NCBI GenBank assembly: GCA_026874595.1
Contig: CM049309.1
Coordinates: 14,558,576 to 14,622,575 of the forward strand
Reading direction: 5' to 3'
DNA: 64,000 nt
DNA from: Sipunculus nudus
Taxonomy: Eukaryota > Annelida > Sipuncula > Golfingiida > Sipunculidae
The position numbers and the translations under genes are program-made. Shown piece by piece: positions 14,101 through 23,087 of the stretch. A model generated the notes under the pieces. It was not told the origin of the DNA and did no database searches. It saw only the letters and a list, made by a program, of their open reading frames with translations. Within the stretch, counting starts at the first letter, position 1. Each line of letters starts with the position of its first letter.

Positions 14101-17100
14101 ATATTCTATGTAATAACTATTTAAAAACTTAGAATTTTTTTATTTCATGTTGCAGCACCACTATGAGCATGGATTTCCAAAGAGTGATCTGTTTAAATTT
14201 ATTGATGAGTGTACAGACCATCCGACATCTCCGCTGTATCTGGAGGATGCAGACCCTTCATGTTTCAGCTGTCTAAACGGGTGAGAGCCGTTACCAGTTA
14301 AAACCATGACATTTTACAGCTACATTTAAAACGTCACCAGGTACTTGTTGATTTTTTCACATCTCAGCTGGCTGTAAGTCATCTGAGGTATAGGGATCAC
14401 CCTTCATAAGTCGGGCAGGCCATTAACAGGGCACTTATTGTAATTGTTAGACCTAGAACCTTCTGACTGTATATCAAGGGAAACCTGAAATTAGGTCAAG
14501 GTGACCTATATTCTGCAACCTATGTGCCAAAAACATGATTTGAGCACCCAGACAGTCAGAAGGAGCACAAATTATATCCTCTAGGCCTGGAATCTCCTAA
14601 TCAGTAATGTAACATTCAGAAAGGTCCTTAGAAACATGAAGTTAGGTGACTGTATATTCTGCAACCTTTAGGAAAAAAGATGTCATAAGAGCACCTTGAA
14701 TGTCAGATGGGCACAAATCAAATCTGTTAGGCCTAGAATCTTCTAACACAACATTCAGGGATGTTCTGTGCAAATATTGCTGAGCATCATGGTCCATGGG
14801 CCACTTGTGTCCACACACCAGTAAGACTTTCAGGCTAAATGAATATTATGCTTTCGAGCTTCTAAATTTTAGGGTAATATGCTTCTACCAGGAAATAACA
14901 GGCTGTCTTTTGATCAAGACCAGGGATTTTTTTGGGGGTGGGGGATCAGGGGAAGGAGATGAGTTATGGTTATATGGTCATGTTCTTTGCTGCTCTTATA
15001 GTTTTGTCTGTTTACAGTAGCGAGTGAATGTATCTCTTGCCTGTTGCCAGTACAGTACAAAAGATTTGAGGGGGGGGGGGGGGGGAGGAGGGATTCTCCT
15101 AACAAATTTTGTTCTGTGATCATTAGGAAAAATAATATTTAGTGCATCTTTAACGTTGGACAGGGCACAAATCATAACTGTTGGACCTTGAAACCTCATA
15201 TTTAAAATTCCAGGGAGGTTCTGTTGTAAGTTCTACTTAAACTTGAAATCAGGTCACTGTGGCCTATATTTGGTAAGCTGTGGGAAAGCTGATAATCAGA
15301 TAGTCAAAAATCAAAATAATTAGACCTTGAACCTTCTTACTTCAGATCAGGCAAGTTCCCTGGAAAGAAATCTCCTTTGAAACCTGAAAAAGGTCACTGT
15401 GACCTAAATTTTGTAAGTTATATGAAAGAACATGATTTTGGCATCCAGAAAGACAGATGTACACAGAACATAATATTTGGATCTAGAAACTTCTAACTTA
15501 ACATCTTGGGAGTTCCTTGTGAACTCTTCTGGGGAACATCAAATGATGTCACTGTGGGGTTAAAACTTGATTTTCAGCACATGATGTTATACCACGCAGA
15601 TTGTCAAGGTTACTTAACAAGAAATAATGGATTGCCTAGATATGTAAAAGACAGCTAAGCATCATGGCCCATAGGCCACTTGTTACATATTAAGTGCATA
15701 ATAATAAGAATAATACATAAGTATATTTTAGTATTAAATACACAGATACAATATTAGTTCATGTACTAATATATTTTGCAATGACCTTTTCTCATGTCCT
15801 TGTTATAAAGATCAACATAGAAATTACTATTGGAATAAATTCTGTTAGAATTAATTTATATGTGGTTGTACACAAAACCAACAATGGAATTTAAATATTT
15901 CAAGAATATCACAATGGAGGTGGTCAGCTTGACTAAGTAGGCTGGAGGGTGTACTTCTTATGTAAAAGAAACCCTGATGTATAATCAGTCACACCTCCCA
16001 AGTAAAACCTGGGTTTTGTATGATAAGCAAAGTCAGCATTATACAGTGATCTGACTCATTACTTGAGTGTGTTGATTACAGCCTTTATTTTTTGTATTTC
16101 AGTGGCAGTGGTTCAGCCCAGTCATGCCTAGACAAAATATTTTGTACAACTTGTTGCTGTGTCAGAGAGTAAGTACTGAAGGATGCTGTATTACGTTATT
16201 AACCCTTTACTGTTTACAAGCCACTAAAGAGCACTCAAAATGGGCCACTAGAATACCATGATATGTATAGATTCTTTCATGACAAAAATATTGCATATTA
16301 TTTCTAAGTTTCAATGATTTTCAATAATCTTCAGCAAACCCTCTTAGATGGAACTGTTGAAAATTTGATAAGGATACAAAAAAAGCTTGAAAAGATATGG
16401 CTGTTAGAGTTAATATAAATAGTGTCAGAATTTGTTGGAAATCTAAAATAAATGTAAACAGTAAAGGGTTAATAAACATAGTGCTTGTTTTCAAATAAAT
16501 ATATAAATTAGATGTAAAAATAGATAAATATATCTGCTATAGGATTTGTAATGATTTCACATATCATGTGACAGGAACCCCAGTTAAAAGGTATATTTAC
16601 AATGGAAAACCTGTACTGTTGTCACCTTCTAGACTTGAACAAATCATTATTTTTGTTTATTGTCGACTGATGGCGGCAGTCTGGTTTTATCTATATGGCA
16701 GACTGTGGTAACTCTGTTGCCTGAAAAACTTAAAATTTGTGGGAAAATATTTTACCCTAAACAATTTTGAACAGCTTATACATGAGTCTGCCTTTTACAT
16801 AGGATTTTGCAGTATATTTTCTGACAGAAATTTGGGAGTAGCCAGACATTTGCAGAGCATCAATGAAATTATTGATATCTTATGAATGATGTATTATAAA
16901 GCACATTACTTTTTAACATATTCTTAATCGGGGCTTAGTTCTGTACAGATATGATTTGATAATATATTCTCTTGACAAAAAATGCTTTTCCCCTTATTGT
17001 ATTGTTTAATCATTGATAATTTATGCATTAATAAATTATAATAGCATATACTACATATGATACTCTGTATAATTGAATAAATGCTGCAGGACCAAATATC

Positions 17101-17714
17101 AGTCATCAGATTCTTTTCAGAGTGTCAAATACTGTGGTTGCCTTTTTATTTGCAAGGGTTTTATTTTTGGGAAATTCGCGAATGGGAAATAATCACTTAT
17201 ATGAAACCCTGGGGAATAAGATGTCCCACCAAATAAGATGACCTCTTGAATTTGAAACCACCTAATCAGCAATCTAATCTATGCACGATATCGAAATTGG
17301 CCCATACATCCAAGCATTAATTATTGTAAAACACGCCATACTCACTGAGGCTATATTGACTGTGATACATGTCATAAGTTACTAACTAAACAAGAAATGA
17401 GTGAGATGTTGTAGGATTCATTTTAACTTTAAAATTGTTTACAAACACTACTGAAATTTGATTTTATGGTTTCTGTTGAAATCATAAAAAGGAAACCCCT
17501 GTAAAACATCCAAAATGAAGAAATCGTGAAATTTCAGCCTCGCAAATATAAAGCCAACCACAGTTTTTCATTTAAAATTGTGATTAAAAGATACAAGCCA
17601 TTTTATCCCTATCGCTTGTGGAGCAGGATGGCTATTACAGTTGATACCTTCTGTCTTTACTACAGAGCCAGAGATGGCCCAGCGCCAAATGAGACGACGC
17701 GGCTGATATCTTAA
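2066..17714 (+). CDS. MCOLN: Mucolipin (TRPML) cation channel, 5'-partial, ten exons
   Basis: Joined exons: 2066-2162, 2799-2901, 5717-5835, 9664-9813, 11705-11806, 12367-12489, 12899-13105, 14156-14280, 16103-16168, 17666-17714. They keep one frame across all nine junctions and give 379 residues ending in TAA. Mucolipins are endolysosomal non-selective Ca2+/Fe2+/Na+ channels gated by PI(3,5)P2. Visible in order: the second half of the luminal domain ([15 protein letters not shown]), TM2 ([17 protein letters not shown]), TM3 ([17 protein letters not shown]), TM4 ([17 protein letters not shown]), TM5 ([16 protein letters not shown]), pore and filter ([16 protein letters not shown]), TM6 ([18 protein letters not shown]), and a cytosolic tail. 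Family length is about 550-600 residues, so TM1 and the first luminal half are missing; I found no exon for them in 1-2065 and infer they lie to the left. The tail has a cysteine cluster and ends NETTRLIS, an [DE]xxxL[LI] sorting signal. Introns are repeat-filled. Which vertebrate paralogue is closest cannot be told from here. Confidence 0.96.
2384..2683. repeat. short-period tandem repeat (CAGCTCAGTTAACATAAATC-like)
   Basis: About ten degenerate copies of a unit of roughly 20-30 bp, each built from cagctcagttaa and cataaatcta, in the mucolipin intron before exon b. Confidence 0.75.
2799..2901 (+). CDS. MCOLN: mucolipin exon b (luminal domain)
   Basis: The acceptor is ccaaacag and the donor gtgaga, leaving phase 1. 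It encodes [17 protein letters not shown] then [13 protein letters not shown], matching the ITFDN...G.. stretch of mucolipins. The cysteine in RKCNGS and that in PDCYKF of exon a fit the second luminal disulfide. Confidence 0.93.
3413..4440. mobile_element. non-autonomous element with three 301-bp internal repeats
   Basis: Starts TTAGCCCTCAGCC and ends GGCTGAGGGCTTTTG, so the ends are inverted. After a (GTCC)-rich stretch come three copies of a unit starting CTTGTGAGCGGGATATCT at 3497, 3798 and 4099, each with tgaccttgacc. The first unit carries GGTGGCGCCACC at 3737. No coding potential; it lies in a mucolipin intron. Confidence 0.75.
4860..5472. promoter_or_regulatory. CpG-containing intronic island with CCAAT boxes and a 54-codon ORF
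   Basis: Inside the intron before the TM2 exon, this block is distinctly richer in CpG than its surroundings. It has ccaat motifs at about 4921 and 4978 and an inverted attgg at about 5353. An ATG in strong context (gcaaatggcgg) at 5308 opens a 54-codon frame to TAG at 5470-5472, with no recognised domain. It could be an internal promoter, an old insertion, or chance. Confidence 0.35.
5717..5835 (+). CDS. MCOLN: mucolipin exon c (TM2)
   Basis: The acceptor is ttcacag and the donor gtaagt. It encodes [20 protein letters not shown] and then [17 protein letters not shown], the end of the luminal domain plus TM2. An in-frame ATG (5740) precedes TM2. Confidence 0.95.
6768..7992 (+). mobile_element. 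hairpin-ended bivalve repeat, copy 1 (GGTCAAGGTCACAGG-rich)
   Basis: It begins TTTAGCTCAGCTGACTG..., where gctcagctgac and gtcaactgag form a hairpin, and ends CAGCTGAGCGTCGAGACCCA then TGGGTCCCTAG. The inside has several degenerate units of about 180 bp containing ggtcaaggtcacagg and a perfect AGGTCA-CTG-TGACCT at 6934-6948. No coding potential. It resembles the pearl/HINE type of bivalve repeat in layout. Confidence 0.78.
8588..9552 (+). mobile_element. hairpin-ended bivalve repeat, copy 2 (short subfamily)
   Basis: Starts CTCAGCTGACTATAAGCC with the inverted half GAGCTATAG. It is followed by gtccgtcgtccgtccgtccg and TGGCACGTTTTGAAAC, and ends CAGCTGAGCGCCATGACCCA then TGGGTCCCTTG. Its first 400 bp match the copy at 41964. 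It lies just before the TM3 exon. Confidence 0.8.
9664..9813 (+). CDS. MCOLN: mucolipin exon d (TM3)
   Basis: The acceptor is ctcaag and the donor gtaagg, with phase 0 at both ends (50 codons). It encodes [17 protein letters not shown], then [20 protein letters not shown]. The basic FKKS/W.E.vN.WY pattern leading into TM3 is typical of the family. Confidence 0.96.
9857..10292. mobile_element. TA-flanked MITE, copy A (CpG-rich)
   Basis: Terminal inverted repeats ACTGTGGTTGgCTTcataTT and the complement of CAACCACAGT, with TA at both borders. The inside is rich in cgcga. A Tc1/mariner-type TA duplication fits; no transposase. Confidence 0.82.
11705..11806 (+). CDS. MCOLN: mucolipin exon e (TM4)
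   Basis: A 34-codon exon with acceptor ggttttag and donor gtaagt, phase 0 at both ends. It encodes [18 protein letters not shown] then [16 protein letters not shown], matching the conserved YD.CS.LLGT...VW.GV.RYL.FF..Y block. It restores the TM4 sequence that would otherwise be missing between exons d and f. Confidence 0.94.
12367..12489 (+). CDS. MCOLN: mucolipin exon f (S4-S5 linker and TM5)
   Basis: The acceptor is tttgtcag and the donor gtgagt; 41 codons, phase 0. It encodes [17 protein letters not shown] and then [19 protein letters not shown], the linker and TM5. Confidence 0.96.
12499..12570 (+). mobile_element. solo start of the hairpin-ended repeat
   Basis: gctcagctgac, ttaaag, ttggctaagctatagtgatc and caccctttt match the 5' end of the family; no 3' end follows. 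It starts about 10 bp after mucolipin exon f. Confidence 0.6.
12899..13105 (+). CDS. MCOLN: mucolipin exon g (pore, filter, TM6)
   Basis: 69 codons, acceptor tctttcag, donor gtaggc. It encodes [20 protein letters not shown] followed by YVTF. NGDD is the mucolipin selectivity filter, whose acidic pair faces the luminal pore mouth. TM6 ([18 protein letters not shown]) and DTYETIK follow. Confidence 0.97.
14156..14280 (+). CDS. MCOLN: mucolipin exon h (proximal C-tail)
   Basis: The acceptor is gttgcag and the donor gtgaga, leaving phase 2. It encodes [20 protein letters not shown], then [18 protein letters not shown]. This corresponds to the cytosolic segment after TM6, where mucolipins have an ...C....SP.SG.F-like stretch. 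Confidence 0.9.
14361..15684 (+). mobile_element. hairpin-ended bivalve repeat, copy 3
   Basis: Begins CTCAGCTGGCTGTAAGTCAT then CTGAGGTATAGGGATCACC. One terminus-like copy (TGCTGAGCATCATGGTCCAT, GGGCCACTTGTG) lies at about 14779 and another (CAGCTAAGCATCATGGCCCA, TAGGCCACTTGTT) at 15652-15684, so it may be two head-to-tail copies. Units of about 150 bp carry perfect AGGTCA-N3-TGACCT sites at 14493-14507 and 15391-15405. A poly(G) run lies at about 15069. Confidence 0.72.
16103..16168 (+). CDS. MCOLN: mucolipin exon i (cysteine cluster)
   Basis: A 66-base exon, acceptor gtatttcag, donor gtaagt. It encodes [21 protein letters not shown]. The CTTCCC run lies where vertebrate TRPML1 has a cysteine cluster that is palmitoylated; palmitoylation here is inferred by position. 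Confidence 0.87.
16203..16468. mobile_element. piggyBac-like MITE, 266 bp
   Basis: Perfect inverted ends CCCTTTACTGTTTACA and TGTAAACAGTAAAGGG, each directly flanked by TTAA (16199-16202 and 16469-16472). TTAA duplication and CCC/GGG termini are the piggyBac signature. It inserted about 30 bp after the mucolipin cysteine-cluster exon. No ORF inside. Confidence 0.88.
17132..17563. mobile_element. TA-flanked MITE, copy B (CpG partly decayed)
   Basis: The same ends as the copy at 9857 (ACTGTGGTTGCCTTTTTATT, and AGCCAACCACAG). The cgcga motifs of copy A are often tgcaa or cgtga here. It lies in the last mucolipin intron. Confidence 0.8.
17666..17714 (+). CDS. MCOLN: mucolipin last exon (dileucine tail and stop)
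   Basis: The acceptor is ctttactacag. The exon encodes [16 protein letters not shown] and TAA. ETTRLI fits the acidic dileucine consensus for AP-dependent lysosomal sorting. A TA-flanked MITE ends about 100 bp upstream of the acceptor. Confidence 0.86.
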
Positions 17715-20448
17715 CCATCATACTAACCAGATGGCACCAGCATATTTCAGTGGTGTACGTATTACAGAACAGATCTGAACCAAATGTCTGTGCACATAAT
17801 CAAAGAAATATGGTCTCCAACCAAAATACCCACATTGGTGCACCTGGTTTTAAAGTGAAAAGAGTGTCTATATATTCGTTAACCTGCAGAAAGTGAAAGA
17901 TATATGTAAAGTATTATTTGACTGTAGTAAAACAGTTGGCTTAAAACAGTTGTACCTTGAAAGGGAAAACAATGATACTTGTCAAGTAAATGTTAATGAG
18001 GATTATTTTTTGATCTCACAACAAGGGGTATTATTCAATGAGGTACAGATGAGAATGGTATATATAAGTCATCATCATAGGTCTGTCTAAATTAGGAGTT
18101 TCATTATGATTGGCAGACTATGAGTTATTACTGCCATAAATCTTTTTGTATTATTCATCCATCCATTTGTCAAAATACAATTTTATGAAAATAGTGTCCC
18201 TCAAAAGTTAAAAAAAAAATAAATAAAAGTGTGATGCAGATGTATATTTTATGATTTAATTATTTAAAGCTGGGTCTTTGGCTGACTGTTATGACCAGGG
18301 ATATTAGAGACACGCTGGCTCTGTTTTTACATTTTGGTCACATCAGGCCTTATTGCCAATAATTCATTTTTACACACAAGCCTGTTAACAATGTGAAAAT
18401 GTATTCCTTATGCATGAATCAAAAGTCAAGTTCAGGTCTGGCGCAGTAAAGATCTGTGCATGTATTTATCTTTTGAAACCTTGTATGAAAGAAACTGTGG
18501 TCACTGTGGTCAGGCTCTGTGTGAAAGTACAGCTGCTGGTAGATAGATTTCCATTCCATTATATGTGTTTTGTCTGTTTTCTTTTATTTTTCCTTTAACT
18601 TTTTCTGCCTGAGTGATCAGTAACCAGTAAAATATAGATAATGGCTTTATGCAAAAAGAGGTACAGAGGCTGAACTATGTGTAACCTACATGTGTTCTGC
18701 AGAATACTAATTTCTTTTAGATACAGATAAGGATACAGTACACACACACACACATATATATTGTGCTTTTATTCAGTTAAACCAGCATTAATGGCATCAC
18801 AGATTAGAAATTCCATACAAATTTGTGTGTACAAATTCAACATCAGTTGCTACACAACTGTGTCGGTGAAGTTAGAGTACCCAAAGTCAGATGTTAAAAA
18901 TTAGAAAGACTACAATTTTTCTAATAGTGAACTCAAGGGTATTTCATTGAAAAATTTATATACATGCAACCCTTGTGCAGTAATTCATGTGTACAACCTG
19001 TGACCGACCTGCGTCCATCTCATACTGACAGAATGTATTACATACCAAAGAGGCGCAGAGTACAGTGTACAATACAGTAAGTAGGCCTACCTCCAGTAAG
19101 GCAGAATATCCAGGACTATTTTTACTGATTTATCAAGAAGTGTGCCTGTACTGGGATTAAAACACAGGCTGCAGTCCCAGTGAGTACATGTACTATCCAC
19201 TTGAACAACTAGCCCACTGTGCATGCTTTCAGAAGTTCAGTTCCTGTTAGGGTTTTGAAGGGATTCCACAGGAAATGGAGAGGCATTCCATCGGGGGGGG
19301 GGGGGATCTTGATCTAGTAGACCCTGATTCACACCAAATTGCAATAGATTATCCTTATATCCTTACCCATTCATACCATTAACTGCTTGGATCTTTTCTG
19401 ATAATCCAAAATTTATTTACCTAAATGAAAAAAGCCGTCATCCAGGACATTGGTGATTAACTTACAAACAGTTCATTGGAAATGCTTCTCTTAGTTCCAG
19501 TTCACAACCTTTGGTAAGGGGGGGGGGGGGGCAGCATTGATTTGTCCATGCATTTCTTTTGGTTTGTCATCTGTCATGTTAGTCTTTGCAGAACTTTCCT
19601 TAACATTATCCAGTTCTGTGCAAATTTTAAACAGGGCTTGCTTAACCTCACATTGGGTCTCCTGTGTAATCACAAATATTCCACTTGCACGTATAATTTA
19701 ATATCTGTATTCCTTTACAAATGTTTTTATATATTAATTATGGAGGCTTAAGCGTGCTTACTAAATTCCATGAATTTGTTTCATTGGTTGTGCTTAAAAC
19801 CCACAGCCATGTATATAATAAACCATATTGGTATATAGTTATAGTTAAGTGCTGTCAAGGATAAACTTCTGTTTTGAACAGAGTGACAAGACTTGGTACA
19901 AGTCACAGTCTTTCTGAGCTGCTGTGTTTTGGCTTTTGGGATAATTTTACAATTTTTTTTTTCCAGTTATTTTCACCTAAAAATACTTGTTTCCTGCATT
20001 ACACATATAAATATATATATATAATCAAATTCACAACACAAGGCATGGCAACCACCCATGGACACTAAGGACAAACTTTAAGACAAAAAAAATTATTGCA
20101 GACACACCCAATTATGCGCGGATTAAAATGGCAGCAGCTGTATTTAGCTGCTGACCTATCTGTCTGTGGACAAATTGTAGTGTTGCTTGTAGAAACCCAT
20201 CGAAAACTGTAAGGGTTGTAATATGTGATTGTGAAATGATGATAAAGAAATCCACATTGTCAGCATCAGGACTGAGCTCCCCCGAACACTGTACACTGCT
20301 ATTGTAGTAATTCTGCAGGCAGACAAAATACCAAAATACTGTTGTTGACTTTGAATATATGTATGAGTGATATTTTGTTGTTTCACAAGGGTTCCATTTT
20401 CCCAGGTTGACCATACAATAACCAAAAGATAATGTATCCCCAACCTCA
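17715..20448. other. mucolipin 3' region and intergenic sequence
   Basis: Presumed 3'-UTR to about 18230, then AT-rich DNA. It holds a (CA)n(TA)n tract at about 18738-18762 and poly(G) runs at about 19294 and 19518. A faint tRNA-like SINE relic lies on the minus strand at about 19135-19225 (only weak box A/B). No gene seen. Confidence 0.5.
18218..18227 (+). terminator. putative mucolipin polyadenylation signals
   Basis: Two overlapping AATAAA hexamers lie about 505 bases after the mucolipin stop codon, following an A-rich run. They are the first good pair downstream, so they are the likeliest 3' end. There is no transcript evidence. Confidence 0.5.
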
Positions 20449-20450
20449 TA

Positions 20451-20858
20451 CTGTGGTTGCCATTTTGTTTGCAATGGTTATTAATTTGCAAATTTTGTGA
20501 AAGAGGAATTATTGTGAATATAAAACCTTTGTGATAAGAGCCCCATCATGAAAGGAAAGTTGAAAAGTAAATGACTGATATTAAACCTGAATAATGATAG
20601 AGTTTTGCATGTTCAAAGATTTCTATTATAAATGATATCAAATCTTTGAAATTATGCCATTAATGAACAGTTAATTCAGTTCTTTAATAAAATATCCAGT
20701 TACCCAATTATTAAGATTTTGTGCACATACTATTTTATATAATTAATGCATATAAAAGGTTTGCTGTAGGTTTTTCATATTGGTAGAACACCCTCGCAAA
20801 ACATAAAAACTGTAAAGATCATGAAATTTTAACCCTGTGAATATGAAGCCAAGTACAG
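20451..20858. mobile_element. TA-flanked MITE, copy C (CpG fully decayed)
   Basis: Ends ACTGTGGTTGCCATTTTGTT and AAGCCAAGTACAG; the inner motifs read tttgcaatgg and cctgtgaat in place of the cgcga forms. Copies A and B share this layout and length. Confidence 0.78.
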
Positions 20859-20965
20859 TATAGTTATATAATTATGTGCACAATCTGAGGGGAACCAGAC
20901 GAAAAAATGGTACAAGTGAAAATTGGTGTTCATTACTTGTAGAAAACATAAAGGTGTAATATTTT

Positions 20966-21174
20966 TGTCCCCTGCTTCCTTAGAACATTGATTTAGGTTT
21001 GTATGTCTGTCTGTCCGTTCAACAGGTTTTTGTTTCCATGTGATAACTTTCCTAAATATTTTCCTATTTCATTCAAAAAAATTATGACATGTGGAGACAT
21101 CTTCAGGGAACAATAAAAATTTAAACATATTGGTCAGGCAAGCAGGGGACAACAAAATGCAGAAGCGGGGGACA
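20966..21174. mobile_element. short inverted-repeat element, TGTCCCCTGCTTC ends
   Basis: TGTCCCCTGCTTCC at 20966 and the near-complement GAAGCGGGGGACA at 21162, with a second inverted copy AAGCAGGGGACAA at about 21140. About 209 bp, non-coding; superfamily not assignable. Confidence 0.55.
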
Positions 21175-21390
21175 TAAATTCCTGGAATTTGCTTGTTTAT
21201 ATGTTATATATAACATAATACAGTTTCAATCTTTTCAATCTTTTGACACAACAGGCATGGATAACATACACAAGATGTCAGTTGATGAAGCTGTATAGCA
21301 TGAATGTTCGTGTGTGTAGGTCAGGCGTCTGATTCACAATGAAAGGTATTATATTCCAGATAATATCCATTTCATGAATATCACAGATCT

Positions 21391-21420
21391 GGAAACCTTG
21401 TGAATAAAAAGCCAACCACA
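21391..21420. mobile_element. 3'-end fragment of the TA-flanked MITE
   Basis: ggaaaccttgtgaataaaaa followed by gccaaccaca matches the 3' end of copies A-C. No matching 5' end was found nearby. Confidence 0.5.
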
Positions 21421-23087
21421 CAATGCAGATATTGTGTATGGGATGATTTAACCTAGGGCATGTGTACTGTTCTGTACATTTCAGCTGGTATTTTCACTTA
21501 TATTTATTTTAAATAATGGATAAGATATTCTGTATATCATCATTAATCATCACACCAATTATTCACCACACCAATTTAATCATCACACCAATTTAATAAT
21601 TACACCAGTGTTGTGTAATTTTTTCCAATCCTTTCACCATCGATTATTAGTCATCCATTCATGGATAGCTCAAAATGACAAGCTCCTGAATTTAAGAGCT
21701 TTCTAAGTCGTGTAGGTGTACATTTAAAGGTTCTGTATACATTAAATAAACCTGACAAGATGGATATAATAATTTAACAACAAGCACTTAATGTTTAGCT
21801 GAGGATTCTTACATGGGTTTAAACAAGATTGGAAGGAACCTTTATAACTCGGCTAACTTTAATTCTACTAAGCTTTACTGATCACCCCTACCAGCATCAT
21901 CATCATCATGCATTTCATTTCCAAATTTTGTCATTGTTTTCTGATTTTTCCATTACTGTTTATGCATGATCCTAAATGTTGTTATGCTGTTCTCTTCTGA
22001 TATTTCTTATAAAACAGATTTTTAGGCAACAGTTGAATAGGAGGACATGAAAAGTATGGAGAAAAAAATGGCAGAAATCTTATTGTCGAGTACATTTCCC
22101 TAACAACAAAACCTGTATACATTTTTAAAAAGCATTTATTTCTATGTCATGATATAAAATATAACCGAGAATGCCATATACATATTTAGATGTATTTTGC
22201 ATTGTACCACATGTAGAAAAGGTTAAACATCATTATGTCATAATTGATGATACATCAAAATAACTGATATCTTTATCATTGAGTATTGAAATTTCAGTAA
22301 CCGATGGACTGTAGTTTGTTTCAATTCTGAGGCAGATATCTATTGTCAGTTAAGCATCTTGCACCATGCTTTGCAGTTACTTATAGGCATTTTTTTAATG
22401 GATTAACCATGGAACTGATATTCCTGTAAACCTAAATGTAGTTTAAGATATTATATATGTCAGACAGATGTCCTACATGCCCAGGTGCATGGTTGTGACT
22501 TGTCTGTTTGAATGAATGTACCGGTGTTTGTCTCCATCTATACTCGCTCTTACAGTGTGGTCAAGCAAGTATTTAATGTTGGTCAAATTTGGTGCAATTA
22601 TGTTATTGATTAAGTGTATTTGTTTTATATATATGTTATGCATATTATTAAGAAGCTCTATCATACTCTTGATTTGTGCATTATTTGAGTAAAAACTATA
22701 TTAATAAAATTCTGGTCTTCAGTTTTAATTTATTTAGTCTTCAGATGCAGTTTTTATGCACCCATCTATGAAAGTATACCCACAGTTCATCTGTCCATCT
22801 GGTAAGTTTTAGTGGCACCACGATAACTTACCATGGATTTGGCAGATTTAAAAGAAAATCATAACTTCTTATCAATAAAAAGTCTGGCTTGAGTTTAGAT
22901 TATAGACAAAAGCCACACATATTTAATGAGGTCAGGGGCTGGCAAATTTGAGTTGTTCCTGCAGTTACTTACCAGGAAAATGATGGATTTAATAGTATCT
23001 CACCTGAGGTTGATTCCCAGCAAAATCCATGCATATTTAATTAGGTCAGAGGTCACCATACTTTGGTGGCTCATGATGACTTCCCAA

